From Sulfuricurvum sp. (lineage in GTDB: Bacteria; Campylobacterota; Campylobacteria; Campylobacterales; Sulfurimonadaceae): DNA of 64,000 nt. The notes beneath the pieces are model-generated. The model was given only the letters and a program-made list of their open reading frames with translations, had not been told where the DNA came from and ran no database searches. Shown piece by piece: positions 17,799-26,980 of this stretch. The position numbers and the translations under genes are program-made. The stretch's first letter is position 1. Each line of letters begins with the position of its first letter. The DNA lies in contig JAQTTG010000004.1 in NCBI GenBank assembly GCA_028710885.1, positions 186,001 through 250,000 on the forward strand, read 5' to 3'.

Positions 17799-19043
17799 TT
17801 GAACAGTGCTAGATACAGTGCCTTATTTCTTCTCTTAGCAACCCATCTGATGGGTACAGAATTAACTCTAAATAGTGCAGTTGAGCGTCTTTTAACCTAT
17901 AATTATGATCTCCAAATAGCGCGCCAAGAGAGTCAAAAATCTCGAGCTGATTTAATTACGGCAAAAGAGCATCCAAATCCCGTATTAAACGGTTCTTATG
18001 AGTTTATGGACATTAACCACCATTTTAGTGATCAAGCAAGGGGATCAAATGGTCAAGCAACATTAATTTTAAGTCATCCATTTGAAACGGCAGGCAAACG
18101 AAACCGCCGAATTGATTTGGCAAACAATACCATTTTGTTTAGTGATTTTATTTATGATGAAATAACAAGAGAACAGCTGATATCGCTTATCACTTCCTAT
18201 TACACACTGCTTGGTGATCAAAGCGATGTAGAACACGCTCAAAACAATGCAGATTCATATGCAAAAATTGTTGCCATTGCAAAAGCCAAATTGGACAATG
18301 GCTTCCTCTCAGCAATCGATTACCAGAAAATAGCCCTTCAACAAATCGATTATACAAAAGAGTATGAAAATGCTCATCTTGCATTAATACAAGACCGTGA
18401 AACATTAGCTTCTCTACTGTCCATTCCAACATCGGACGTAACCGCAACCTCATCTGAAGATATAGATATCACTATACCCACATTAGACGAGCTCCTAAAC
18501 AAAATCCCAAATCGTCCCGATTGTAAAGCTGCAAAACAAAATATTTCTGTTGCAGATGCATCATTACAGCTTGAAAAAGCCATTGCAATACCCAATGTAT
18601 CTGTTGGTGCAGAATATGCCAGTTTTGGTCCATACTATGAACCTTTAGCAGGATTCAATTTCTCGATTCCGATTCCGATTTACGATAAAAATGAGGGGGA
18701 TATTGAAAAAGCTCGTATAGGAACACTGCAAGCCGCAGATATATACAGTAAAACGCTACGCAACGCAAGAGCTGAGATAATCCAAAGTTATGAAGCAGCA
18801 AAGTCACATAAAAATATATATCAAGCCATGTCAAACGGATATAACTCAGCCAAAGAATTGAGAGAAAAACAAGAAAAAATCTTTACCCTCAAAGGAATCT
18901 CTGTACTGGATTTGTTAGATGCCCAAAAAAGTTACCGCCAATATCAAAAAAATTTAACTCAAGCAACTATAGATTTACATATAGCTACTGCCCGTTTAAA
19001 ACTCAATTCCGGTGATCTGATGATACCGACAAAAGGAAATTAA
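17799..19043 (+). CDS. CzcC-type outer-membrane efflux protein (copy 2)
   Basis: A second outer-membrane factor, clearly a paralogue of the preceding gene (shared NYDLQIARQE near the N-terminus and ISVLDLLDAQKSYRQYQK near the C-terminus). The TTG start at 17799 has an excellent ribosome binding site (AAGGAG 8 bases upstream), and the ORF opens with a signal peptide (RYSALFLLLATHLMGTEL). The 414-residue length is normal for CzcC/CusC-like channels. The adaptor gene begins at its stop codon (TAATG), so this copy is the one coupled to the pump. Confidence 0.9.
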   Translation: MNSARYSALFLLLATHLMGTELTLNSAVERLLTYNYDLQIARQESQKSRADLITAKEHPNPVLNGSYEFMDINHHFSDQARGSNGQATLILSHPFETAGKRNRRIDLANNTILFSDFIYDEITREQLISLITSYYTLLGDQSDVEHAQNNADSYAKIVAIAKAKLDNGFLSAIDYQKIALQQIDYTKEYENAHLALIQDRETLASLLSIPTSDVTATSSEDIDITIPTLDELLNKIPNRPDCKAAKQNISVADASLQLEKAIAIPNVSVGAEYASFGPYYEPLAGFNFSIPIPIYDKNEGDIEKARIGTLQAADIYSKTLRNARAEIIQSYEAAKSHKNIYQAMSNGYNSAKELREKQEKIFTLKGISVLDLLDAQKSYRQYQKNLTQATIDLHIATARLKLNSGDLMIPTKGN

Positions 19044-20101
19044 TGCGTACTACTTTTTTTGCCCTCTCTTGTATAACGGCACTATTAATATTGAGCGGCT
19101 GCGAAAAAGAAGAAAAAGCCCATGTTGACCTCATAAAAAGTGTTCAAACTCCAATCGAAACCCTCACTCCGTCATATGGAAATTTCAACAGTATTGTTAC
19201 GGCAAACGCTTCCGTAGAACCTTCTCCAGATGGTATCGTCTCAATTTCTACACCAATATCCGGTACTGTCGCTGCCATCAAAACCTCTATTGGTGAAAAT
19301 GTTACACCCTCTGATACCCTTTTGAGTATTCGATCTTCAGATGTAAGCGATGTGCAAACCGACAAAATTGCCGCAAAAGCTGCTTATACACAGGCAAAAA
19401 GAGTTTATGGGATGAACAAAGAGCTTCTTGCTCTGGGTGCAATTACAACAAATGATTTTGCCATATCAGAAAGTAATCTTCATCAAGCAGAAGCAATGAT
19501 GAACGGGTATAGCGAAAAACTAAACTACATGGGCGCAACTTCAGGCCAAACAATAGCATTACGTTCACCTATTCCAGGAGTTGTTTATGAAATTGGAACC
19601 CATTTGGGTGAAAAAGTTGCTAATGATTCCGATCATATTCTCATAAAAGTTGCTAACTCACATCGTAAAATCATTGTTGCAACAGTTTATGAAAAAGATT
19701 TATCCGCATTTGAAAAGGGAAAACAGGTACAGATTCTCGTTCGCGGGCATGTAGATACCCCTATTGAAGGTACCATTACCTATGTAAGCGATGTATTGGA
19801 TGCTGAAAATAAAACGACAAAAGTTTATATTAAACCCAACAGTGATTCCCCATTATTAAAAATCAATATGTTTACCGTCATCCACCTAAATGCAGAAAAT
19901 AAAAATGTTTTTCGTATCCCAAAAAAATCCCTCCTCTTTAAAGAAGGAAAATTTATTGTCTATGTTAAACAAGGGGAAAATTTTATTCCAAAAGAAGTCA
20001 CACTTGTAAATGATGATGCTTCGGATGATTACTCGTTAATCAAAGGGATCACACCTAATGTACAAATCGCCTCCGAAGCGATTGTGCTGGAGAAAGAATA
20101 G
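19043..20101 (+). CDS. RND efflux periplasmic adaptor (CzcB/CusB-like lipoprotein)
   Basis: The membrane fusion protein bridges the RND pump and the outer-membrane channel. The 352 residues start with a lipoprotein signal (lipobox LILSGC), then a lipoyl-like/barrel-sandwich segment (GIVSISTPISGTVAAIKTSI), a helical hairpin, and beta-barrel domains (KVANSHRKIIVATVYEKDL). No extra metal-binding N-terminal Met or His cluster is visible. It begins in the stop codon of copy 2 and is followed directly by the pump gene. Confidence 0.9.
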   Translation: MRTTFFALSCITALLILSGCEKEEKAHVDLIKSVQTPIETLTPSYGNFNSIVTANASVEPSPDGIVSISTPISGTVAAIKTSIGENVTPSDTLLSIRSSDVSDVQTDKIAAKAAYTQAKRVYGMNKELLALGAITTNDFAISESNLHQAEAMMNGYSEKLNYMGATSGQTIALRSPIPGVVYEIGTHLGEKVANDSDHILIKVANSHRKIIVATVYEKDLSAFEKGKQVQILVRGHVDTPIEGTITYVSDVLDAENKTTKVYIKPNSDSPLLKINMFTVIHLNAENKNVFRIPKKSLLFKEGKFIVYVKQGENFIPKEVTLVNDDASDDYSLIKGITPNVQIASEAIVLEKE

Positions 20102-23100
20102 ATGCGTCGCGTTACGAATTTTTTTCTTCAAAATTATCTGGCAGTGCTTCTCCTCACTGCGATCACAGTTGTTATTGCCATTGTATTGGTTAGGAATCTG
20201 AATATTGAAGCATTCCCCGATCCTGCACCCCCTATTTTAGAAATCGTAACCACAAATGAAGGCCATTCTGCAGAAGAGATTGAAAAACAGATCACTACCC
20301 CTTTGGAAATTGCTCTTGCGGGGATGCCTGGACTCGAGAATGTAAATAGTGTCTCATTATACGGACTTTCAGATATCAAATGTAAATTTTCTTATGATGT
20401 CCAATACAAAGATGCTCGACAAGAAGTTTTAAACCGTTTGGCACAAGCTGATATCCCTAATGGTGTAACCCCGGAAATCATCCCCAATGCCATCGGGGAG
20501 ATTATGCGATATCAAGTTGTCGGTAACCGTAGTATGACGGAGTTGCGTACTTATCAAGATTGGATTATCTCCCGTTATCTCAAAACAGTCCCTAATATCG
20601 CCGATATAGGTAGCTATGGAGGGATGATAAAAGCTTACTCGGTTGTTGTCAATCCTCAAGAGCTTGTCAAATACAAAATTTCTCTCTCAAACGTAATCGA
20701 ATCCCTATCAAAAAGCAATGTTAATGTCGGAGGACGTGTTTTAGAATTTGGAGACCAATACTATACGATACGTGGTATCGGATTAATAAAAAATATTGCT
20801 GATATTGAAAACACCATTGTCGCAACAAAAAATGAGCGCCCTATTTTTGTTAAAAATCTCGCATCAGTATCAATATCAAATATGCCTCGTACAGGATTGG
20901 CAGGTCTAAACAAAACCAATGATATTGTCATGGGTGTAGTCGTCCTACGTAAAAATGCCCCAAGTGTATCAGCGATGGAAGATCTTCATAAAAAAATTGA
21001 TGAGCTAAACAACGGCATCCTTCCAAAAGACATCAAAGTCGTCCCATTTTATGATCGACAAGATTTACTTCATACCGTTATTGGAAAAATCAAAGAGACG
21101 GCATCTATCGGTATGGTATTGGTCTTAGTAATTATCTTATTATTTCTGGGGGATCTTCGCGCTGCCCTAATTGCTGCAGCAATCATTCCGATGTCATTAC
21201 TTTATACACTAGCGCTTATGGCAAGCCAAAATGAATCGGCAAATCTTCTCTCACTTGGAGCTATCGACTTTGGAATTATCGTTGATATACCTTTGATTGT
21301 TATTGAAAATTACTTCCGCCTTAAACATCAAGGGCGTGCCCATATTCCGGCTATTTTAGATACTGCCGCAGAAGTTGGAGCTCCTATTCTTTTTTCTATT
21401 TTTGTCATTTTTCTCGCATTTATCCCTCTCTTCGCGATGAAAGGAGCAGAGTCACAGATTTTCCTTCCGATGGCAAAAACGTATGTTTATGCCATATCCT
21501 TTGCACTTATCTTAACGTTTAGCTTCTTGATGTCGAGCAAATATACTTTTCTGACCAACTCACATGAAAAAGTACCTGCGATTTTTGATCGGATCAAGAT
21601 TATATACCTACGTCAGGTATCCAAGATTACTAGTAAAATGGCCATTATGGCAACCGCAGTGGTTATTACCTTAGCTCTGTTTATTACCTCTATTCTAGGC
21701 GCTGAATTCTTGCCGAAAATGGATGAAGGGAACCTCTATATCCGCTCTATTTTTCCCTATTCAATCAGTTTGAATAAAAGCTATGAAAACTCTAAGAAAA
21801 TGCGTGACATTCTCATCAAATTTCCTGAAGTTCAAACTGTTGAGTTTCAAGCCGGTCGACCGGAAGATGGAACTGATCCGACAGGACCGTTTAACACCGA
21901 ATACTTTGTAAAACTTAAAGATTATAAAGAGTGGCATAGAGGTATTACCAAAGAAGAGCTTGAAAATGAGGTTCGTACCCAAATGCGACAAGCATTCCCA
22001 AGCGCTGACGTGAGTGTTTCACAATACATAGAAGACAATCTTGCAGAAGCAATGTCTGGGGTCAAAGGGGAAAACTCTATTAAAATTTTTGGAGATGATC
22101 TCTACAAACTCGATATATTGGCGAAAGAGGTTGAAGCGAAAATCAAAAAAATTGACGGTGTTACAGATGTCGGTATTTTTAAAGAGACGGGTCAGCCAAG
22201 TCTGATCGTTGAAGTAGACCGTGAACAAGCTGCATTATACGGACTATCCGTTGTTGATCTCATGGATAATATATCTTCTGCACTAGATGGACGGGCGATC
22301 ACAAAAATCATAGAACAAGATAAACGATTCGATCTTGTTGTCCGCTTTCCGGATGACTATCGTAAAAGTATTGAAAATATCAAAGACATCCCTATTATTT
22401 TGGATAATGGAGGAATTATTCCCCTCTCAAAAGTAACTAAAATCTACTATGATACGGGAGCTTCTTTCGTTTATCGTGAAAATTTCAAACGATTTATTCC
22501 AATCAAATTTTCTGTTGCATCCAACGATCTCGCAGGAACCGTAGCAAAAGTAAAAGATGCTATCGATACGGTCAATATGCCAGATGGATATATAACTAAC
22601 CTATCTGGACGATTCGAACAAATGCAATCAGCATTTGGACGTTTAAAAATCATGACTCCCTCAGCAATGTTTTTAATTACCATCGTCCTTTTTATCTATT
22701 TTGGATCACTGCGAAATACTATTATTGTCCTTACAGCAGCTTTATTTGCCGTTTTTGGTGGATTGTTTTTCTTATTGATTTGGGGTGAAGCGCTCAGCGT
22801 CTCAGCATCTGTCGGATTTATCTCTATTTTAGGAGTCAGTATTCTAAATGCTTCGATCATGGTTACCCATTATCTGCATCTGTTAAAACTCGGGATGACC
22901 AAACAGCAAGCGACATTACAAACGGCAGATGATAAATTTCGAGCTGTTCTCATGACAGGGTTTACCGCATCCATTGGATTATTACCTGCAGCAGTTTCAA
23001 CAGGAGTAGGAAGTCAAGTTCAGCGTCCTCTAGCGATTGTTGTAGTTGGGGGAATGCTGCTGGGGACTATGATTCTTTTAATGCTTTTACCACCATTATT

Positions 23101-23128
23101 GCGTTTTGTTAAACCAAAAGCATATTAA
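20102..23128 (+). CDS. heavy-metal RND efflux pump (CzcA/CusA family)
   Basis: The inner-membrane proton-driven pump of a tripartite metal efflux complex. The 1008 residues have 12 predicted helices in two halves with large periplasmic loops. The fourth helix carries DFGIIVD, the charged motif of the heavy-metal efflux (HME) branch, and FLPKMDEGNLYIRS is another HME hallmark. The start is immediately after the adaptor stop. Metal specificity (Zn/Co/Cd versus Cu/Ag) cannot be settled by eye: the methionine triad of CusA cannot be assigned with confidence. Confidence 0.93.
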   Translation: MRRVTNFFLQNYLAVLLLTAITVVIAIVLVRNLNIEAFPDPAPPILEIVTTNEGHSAEEIEKQITTPLEIALAGMPGLENVNSVSLYGLSDIKCKFSYDVQYKDARQEVLNRLAQADIPNGVTPEIIPNAIGEIMRYQVVGNRSMTELRTYQDWIISRYLKTVPNIADIGSYGGMIKAYSVVVNPQELVKYKISLSNVIESLSKSNVNVGGRVLEFGDQYYTIRGIGLIKNIADIENTIVATKNERPIFVKNLASVSISNMPRTGLAGLNKTNDIVMGVVVLRKNAPSVSAMEDLHKKIDELNNGILPKDIKVVPFYDRQDLLHTVIGKIKETASIGMVLVLVIILLFLGDLRAALIAAAIIPMSLLYTLALMASQNESANLLSLGAIDFGIIVDIPLIVIENYFRLKHQGRAHIPAILDTAAEVGAPILFSIFVIFLAFIPLFAMKGAESQIFLPMAKTYVYAISFALILTFSFLMSSKYTFLTNSHEKVPAIFDRIKIIYLRQVSKITSKMAIMATAVVITLALFITSILGAEFLPKMDEGNLYIRSIFPYSISLNKSYENSKKMRDILIKFPEVQTVEFQAGRPEDGTDPTGPFNTEYFVKLKDYKEWHRGITKEELENEVRTQMRQAFPSADVSVSQYIEDNLAEAMSGVKGENSIKIFGDDLYKLDILAKEVEAKIKKIDGVTDVGIFKETGQPSLIVEVDREQAALYGLSVVDLMDNISSALDGRAITKIIEQDKRFDLVVRFPDDYRKSIENIKDIPIILDNGGIIPLSKVTKIYYDTGASFVYRENFKRFIPIKFSVASNDLAGTVAKVKDAIDTVNMPDGYITNLSGRFEQMQSAFGRLKIMTPSAMFLITIVLFIYFGSLRNTIIVLTAALFAVFGGLFFLLIWGEALSVSASVGFISILGVSILNASIMVTHYLHLLKLGMTKQQATLQTADDKFRAVLMTGFTASIGLLPAAVSTGVGSQVQRPLAIVVVGGMLLGTMILLMLLPPLLRFVKPKAY

Positions 23129-23148
23129 AAGTATCAGATGAAAATGTA

Positions 23149-23162
23149 CCCGCGATTGCGGG
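23149..23162. terminator. small GC hairpin between convergent genes
   Basis: CCCGC-GATT-GCGGG forms a 5-bp GC stem midway between the pump gene and purH, which converge. It could end either transcript, but no T run follows on either side. Confidence 0.35.
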
Positions 23163-23187
23163 AACACAATAAAGTAAAATATTATGC

Positions 23188-24723
23188 TTAGTGAAGGAAG
23201 TGACGAACACCCGTGAAATAGAGAGCCATACCATGCTCATCCGCTGCCGCGATGACTTCCTCATCGCGTACCGAACCGCCCGGCTGAATCACAGTTTTAA
23301 CACCGGCTCCCGCCGCCGCGTCGATAGAGTCACGGAACGGAAAGAATGCTTCAGAAGCCAATGCTGAACCGCTGACATCAAGCCCCATCTCTTCGGCTTT
23401 GCGCAAGGCACAACGCGCCGCGTCGACACGAGAAGTCATACCCATACCGACTGCGACCATCGCCGCGTCTTTGACGTAGACAACACAGTTTGATTTGGTG
23501 AGAGAGGCTACTTTGTAAGCAATCTCCGCGTCTTTCATCGCCGCTTCACTGGCGGTGTGTTTTGTTACCAATTTAGCGTTTGCTACCTCTTCGTGAGTCA
23601 CTTTGTCCGCATCTTGGAATACAAATCCGCCGTCGATATGTTTGAAATCGATCGCATCGTTGCTGAGGGTAATACGCTCAGCTCCGTACTCGAAAAGTTT
23701 GAGACGTTTTTTCGGCTCGAATACCGCGCGCGCTTCCTCATCGATAGAGCCTGCAATAATCACTTCGAGGAACATCTCATTCATTTTCTCCGCCAATGCT
23801 TTGGTCACGACACCGTTCACCGCGACAACCCCGCCGAACGCCGAAATTGGATCGCATTTAAGCGCTTCGGTGTACGCATCAAGGAGGTTTTCACGGATCG
23901 CAAAACCGCACGGGTTACCGTGTTTGACGATACAGATCGCATTTTCATCCCCGAATGCCGCTGCGATTTTCACCGCACCGCTGATGTCGGTGAGATTGTT
24001 GAAGCTCGCTTCCCCTTTGAGGGTTTTGAAGTTTTGGCTGAAGAACGCATCAAATTCGTACAATCCGCCCTTTTGATGCGGGTTTTCGCCGTAACGGGTA
24101 TCCATCACTTTGTTTCCGACGATGAACTGTTTAGAGCCCATGCCGTTGTTGAAGCGTTTGTTCATATAGTTGGCAATCATCGAATCGTATGCCGCCGTAT
24201 GCTCATACGCTTTGATCATCAAATCACGTCGAAACGCAACTGTATTTTCACCGTTTGCAATCGCATTAAGGACAAGTGAATAATCGCTAGGGTCGGTGAG
24301 GATGATAACACTGTCGAAGTTTTTCGCCGCAGAACGCACCATTGCAGGGCCGCCGATGTCGATGTTTTCAATAATCTCTTCAAAATCGTCCGTTTTCTCA
24401 ATCGTCGCTTTGAACGGATAGAGGTTGACACACACCAAATCGATCGCTTCAACACCGAGTTCTTTGGCTTGGTCAAGGTGTGATTGTTTGTCGCGTCGGT
24501 GTAAGATTCCGCCATGCACAAAAGGGTTCAATGTTTTTACACGCCCTTCGAAGCACTCAGGGAATTTGGTCACCTCATCGATCTCGATGGCAGACACACC
24601 CGCATCCGTGAGCATTTTGTACGTTCCGCCCGTAGAGATGATTTGATACTCCAAACCGATCAGAGATTTGGCGAATTCAACGATGTTGCTTTTATCGCTG
24701 ACACTGAGCAATGCACGCTTCAT
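23188..24723 (-). CDS. purH: bifunctional AICAR transformylase/IMP cyclohydrolase
   Basis: PurH carries out the last two steps of IMP synthesis. The 511-residue protein starts with the IMP cyclohydrolase domain ([15 protein letters not shown], then [13 protein letters not shown]) and continues with the AICAR transformylase domain, including [11 protein letters not shown] near 265. The length is normal. The gene is markedly richer in G and C than its neighbours: one line counted by hand (23821-23880) has 35 of 60 G+C. This fits strong codon selection or replacement from a relative. Confidence 0.95.
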   Translation of the reverse strand: MKRALLSVSDKSNIVEFAKSLIGLEYQIISTGGTYKMLTDAGVSAIEIDEVTKFPECFEGRVKTLNPFVHGGILHRRDKQSHLDQAKELGVEAIDLVCVNLYPFKATIEKTDDFEEIIENIDIGGPAMVRSAAKNFDSVIILTDPSDYSLVLNAIANGENTVAFRRDLMIKAYEHTAAYDSMIANYMNKRFNNGMGSKQFIVGNKVMDTRYGENPHQKGGLYEFDAFFSQNFKTLKGEASFNNLTDISGAVKIAAAFGDENAICIVKHGNPCGFAIRENLLDAYTEALKCDPISAFGGVVAVNGVVTKALAEKMNEMFLEVIIAGSIDEEARAVFEPKKRLKLFEYGAERITLSNDAIDFKHIDGGFVFQDADKVTHEEVANAKLVTKHTASEAAMKDAEIAYKVASLTKSNCVVYVKDAAMVAVGMGMTSRVDAARCALRKAEEMGLDVSGSALASEAFFPFRDSIDAAAGAGVKTVIQPGGSVRDEEVIAAADEHGMALYFTGVRHFLH

Positions 24724-24850
24724 GCAGTTCCTTTTGTTGGGTCATGCGCCCATAAATTAATGGTGGAATTGTACCAAATGGTGGTTTAGGGGAAGGTAAA
24801 GTTTCCATAGACTTCTACCTCTAACAGAGAAAAGCATAAAATTTTGCTGA

Positions 24851-25225
24851 TTAATGGCAGGCAGCTGCTGCTCCATCAGAAATAGCCCTTTCATAAGTTT
24901 CTTCACTAAAACCTGGGTTATTTGTCATTAACTCGTTTCGAGCTTTTTCATATCGTTCTCTAGTCACTACTTCTTTTCGGTGACAGTTTTCAACTAAGGC
25001 ATCACCAACATCCCAATTACTCGCTAACAATTTTTTTGAACGATCAAGCCAGTCTTGAACCTCAGATTGAGACACTGTGTTAAAAACCTCAAAAGGGTCA
25101 ATTTGATTATTTCTATTAATATCATTGTAATAATAAATCTGAAATACTCCATCCGCTAAATTCACAGACAATGCTCTATCAATTTTTTTCTGTCTTTGTT
25201 GTTCACTATATTCAATATCAGTCAT
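24851..25225 (-). CDS. small protein with one EF-hand loop, function unknown
   Basis: The track starts at a TTG at 25243, but the ATG at 25225 is better: AAAAGGAA lies 8 bases upstream. The resulting 124-residue protein has no signal peptide. It contains DINRNNQIDPFE at about 45-56, a full 12-residue EF-hand calcium loop with Asp/Asn at positions 1, 3, 5 and 9 and Glu at 12. Other notable residues are ENCHRKE and the C-terminal ACH. The remainder is helical. I do not recognise the family; calcium binding is a prediction from the loop alone. Confidence 0.7.
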   Translation of the reverse strand: MTDIEYSEQQRQKKIDRALSVNLADGVFQIYYYNDINRNNQIDPFEVFNTVSQSEVQDWLDRSKKLLASNWDVGDALVENCHRKEVVTRERYEKARNELMTNNPGFSEETYERAISDGAAAACH

Positions 25226-25335
25226 TAAATCGTTCCTTTTCAAATATCATATTTTTCAACTATTATGATTATACACTCTTGAGAAAAAATCTACCAATTT
25301 TTGACCTATTTTCATTCATCCAATAGATTTCGTGT

Positions 25336-25341
25336 TATAAT
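25336..25341 (+). promoter_or_regulatory. -10 box of the small RNA
   Basis: A consensus TATAAT in the 343-base gap between the EF-hand gene and the deoxyinosine glycosylase gene. A start six or seven bases downstream would place the 5' end at about 25347, exactly at the first base of the stem that closes the antisense loop. TTGACC at 25301 is too far upstream to be its -35. Confidence 0.6.
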
Positions 25342-25346
25342 TTCTC

Positions 25347-25425
25347 CGCTAACACACTTATCTATACGTTCAATGGAGCGGCACTTTGAGGTCGAGGGAG
25401 TAATTACCCCTCGGCCTTTTTTTTT
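25347..25425 (+). ncRNA. candidate antisense small RNA with own promoter and terminator
   Basis: Between the -10 box and a strong terminator lies about 80 bases without an ORF. CCGCT (25346-25350) pairs with AGCGG (25377-25381) to close a 26-base loop. The 5' part CGCTAACAC-A-CTTATC is complementary to GATAAG-ATA-GTGTTAGCG in codons 2-7 of the mini-ORF at 25459, and ATCTATAC (25360-25367) to GTATAGAT just before its Shine-Dalgarno. This fits an antitoxin RNA acting on a same-strand neighbour, or a leader that folds back on the message in read-through transcripts. No known RNA family was recognised. Confidence 0.6.
25390..25425 (+). terminator. strong intrinsic terminator of the small RNA
   Basis: GGTCGAGGG pairs with CCCTCGGCC (nine pairs including one G-T) around a nine-base loop and is followed by nine T. 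This is the clearest Rho-independent terminator in the window. It separates the small RNA from the mini-ORF 34 bases downstream. Confidence 0.9.
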
Positions 25426-25458
25426 GCCCTCCAAAGAATGTATAGATAGGGGGTCTTT

Positions 25459-25518
25459 ATGGATAAGATAGTGTTAGCGCTCTTTCTTATGTGCCTTTTT
25501 GCACCTATGCTCAATTGA
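25459..25518 (+). CDS. 19-aa hydrophobic peptide, candidate type I toxin
   Basis: The ORF is too short for the ORF track. ATG at 25459 has a very strong Shine-Dalgarno (AGGGGG, five bases upstream) and reads MDKIVLALFLMCLFAPMLN: one charged N-terminal patch then a single short membrane-spanning stretch. Size and layout resemble the 18-19-residue Ibs toxins of E. coli, though sequence similarity is only in character. The codons around the start are complementary to the small RNA upstream, and CCCCC at 25546-25550 could mask the AGGGGG. Expression and toxicity are unproven. Confidence 0.5.
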   Translation: MDKIVLALFLMCLFAPMLN

Positions 25519-25523
25519 GTATA

Positions 25524-25546
25524 GCCAAGGGGTTTGTCCCCTTGGC
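25524..25546 (+). other. perfect 9-bp hairpin after the mini-ORF
   Basis: GCCAAGGGG and CCCCTTGGC form a perfect stem around TTTGT six bases after the mini-ORF stop. No T run follows, so it is more likely a 3' stabilising structure or processing end than a classical terminator. The adjoining CCCCC could instead pair with the Shine-Dalgarno of the mini-ORF. Confidence 0.6.
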
Positions 25547-25568
25547 CCCCAATTAAGGAAGCTATATT

Positions 25569-26063
25569 ATGCAAACATACACCCACCCCTTTGCCCCTAT
25601 CCTCGATGCCAATACCCGCATCCTATTTCTCGGGAGCTTTCCGAGCATCGCATCATTTGAACAAGCTTTTTATTATGCCCATCCGCGCAACGCATTTTGG
25701 CCGATCATGGAGTCGATATTTGGAGAGATACTCGAATTCAACGAAGCAAAAAGACTCTTTTGTCTCGAAAAGGGGATCGGGCTGTGGGATGTGATCGGCA
25801 GCTGTGAGCGGAGCAATTCGAGCGATACCAATCTCAAAAACTGTATCCCAAACGATTTTCAAAAACTTTTAAAAGACTATCCTAACATCAAAGCACTCGG
25901 TTTTACTGGGAAAAAAAGCCATGATCTTTTTCAAAAATATTTCAAGGATTTGGAAGTTGAAAAGGTATTGCTCCCCTCCACTTCACCCGCCCATGCAGCC
26001 ATGAAAAAAGAGGAAAAGGCAAAATTTTATAAAGGCTTTTTAGACAAGTTTTTAACTGTTTAA
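25569..26063 (+). CDS. DNA-deoxyinosine (hypoxanthine) glycosylase, UDG superfamily family 6
   Basis: A DNA repair enzyme that removes hypoxanthine arising from adenine deamination. The 164 residues show the family features TRILFLGSFPSIASFEQAF near 17 (a water-activating loop distinct from the GQDPYHG of Ung) and LPSTSPAHAAM near 140 (the intercalation motif). The start is ATG behind AAGGAA. It lies downstream of the small RNA locus and overlaps the carboxypeptidase gene by 12 bases at its end. A MUG-type mismatch glycosylase is the alternative label. Confidence 0.85.
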   Translation: MQTYTHPFAPILDANTRILFLGSFPSIASFEQAFYYAHPRNAFWPIMESIFGEILEFNEAKRLFCLEKGIGLWDVIGSCERSNSSDTNLKNCIPNDFQKLLKDYPNIKALGFTGKKSHDLFQKYFKDLEVEKVLLPSTSPAHAAMKKEEKAKFYKGFLDKFLTV

Positions 26064-26852
26064 TACCTGCTCAAAAATATTTTTAGCCGTCTTCCAGCGA
26101 TCCTCTTTGGCATGCATCATCACAATTAAACAGTCTTTCCCATCTTTTTTCGCCCGTGCGATCAAACATGCTCCGGCTTTAGAGGTATACCCTGTTTTAA
26201 TTCCTACGGCATATTCGTAACGATTCAATAATCGATTATGGGTATAAACAAAAAACTTTTTATGATTATTTTGTGAATAATAGGTATATTGATTGATTTT
26301 GCTTATCTCATTAAACTTTTTATTTTTAATCGCATATTCTGCCATTTTCATAAGATCTCTCGGAGTTGAATAGTGATTCTCTTCGTCAAAACCGCATGGA
26401 TTCATAAAATGAGTATGATTCATCCCTATTTTTTTGGCTTTCGCATTCATCATCTCTATAAAATGCTCTTTTGTCCCGCCTACAGCTATCGCAATTCCCA
26501 TCGCTGCATCATTATCAGATTGGATCATTGCCGCTTTAATTAAATCTTCCATAATGATTTGATCACCTTTTTTATATCCAGCGATGGTAGGTTCTACTTT
26601 CATCATCTCTTTAGTGATCGTCACTGTTTTATTTAAATGTCCCTGATCCATTGCAACCAAAACCGTCATCACTTTGGTAAGGCTTGCCGGATGAAGCTCT
26701 TTGTACGCATCTTTCGAGTACAACATCTCATGCGATGATATATCTTTTACCATCAATGCACCAACATCCAATTTATTAAGTTCTTGTTTATTAATGCCAG
26801 CAAATAAACCGAGTGAAACCACCATGCATATTCCTGCAATTTTTATCATCAT
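26052..26852 (-). CDS. D-alanyl-D-alanine carboxypeptidase (peptidase S11, PBP5-like)
   Basis: A low-molecular-weight penicillin-binding protein that trims the terminal D-Ala of peptidoglycan stem peptides. The signal peptide IAGICMVVSLGLFAG is followed by all three active-site motifs: SLTK (SxxK, near residue 59), SDN (SxN, near 113) and KTG (near 217). At 266 residues it ends soon after the KTG and lacks the C-terminal beta-domain and amphipathic anchor of PBP5 (about 400), so it is probably a soluble periplasmic form. Confidence 0.9.
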   Translation of the reverse strand: MMIKIAGICMVVSLGLFAGINKQELNKLDVGALMVKDISSHEMLYSKDAYKELHPASLTKVMTVLVAMDQGHLNKTVTITKEMMKVEPTIAGYKKGDQIIMEDLIKAAMIQSDNDAAMGIAIAVGGTKEHFIEMMNAKAKKIGMNHTHFMNPCGFDEENHYSTPRDLMKMAEYAIKNKKFNEISKINQYTYYSQNNHKKFFVYTHNRLLNRYEYAVGIKTGYTSKAGACLIARAKKDGKDCLIVMMHAKEDRWKTAKNIFEQVLNS

Positions 26853-26917
26853 ATATCATCCTCTTAAATACACTAAGTAGATGATTGAAGCAAACAGTAT
26901 GCCACTTCACAAACTAC

Positions 26918-26932
26918 CTTGAGTAATTCAAG
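26918..26932. promoter_or_regulatory. inverted repeat CTTGA-N5-TCAAG in a divergent region
   Basis: The perfect 5-bp inverted repeat CTTGA-GTAAT-TCAAG lies midway between the carboxypeptidase gene and the His/Cys-rich small protein. Its position, 49 bases before the ATG and upstream of the -10-like TAAAAT at about 26954, would suit an operator for the receptor operon. The regulator is unknown. Confidence 0.3.
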
Positions 26933-26972
26933 TATTCATCTAAAGCGATATGGTAAAATTCGCAAAATTACA

Positions 26973-26980
26973 GGGGGGGG
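26973..26980 (+). repeat. G8 homopolymer at the ribosome binding site
   Basis: Eight consecutive G immediately precede the ATGATG start of the 86-residue protein. The tract doubles as the Shine-Dalgarno sequence. G runs of eight or more slip readily in Campylobacterota and are the usual basis of phase variation there; here slippage would alter spacing or strength of the ribosome binding site rather than the reading frame. Confidence 0.7.

Noticed and set aside
23557-24279. 240-codon plus-strand ORF inside purH
   Set aside because: It is antisense to a certain purH; its Cys/Arg/Phe-rich composition is that of a shadow frame in a G+C-rich gene and it has no recognisable domain.
25404-25586. 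60-codon minus-strand ORF over the small RNA locus
   Set aside because: It runs through the terminator and hairpins in antisense and has no ribosome binding site; the plus-strand structures explain the sequence better.
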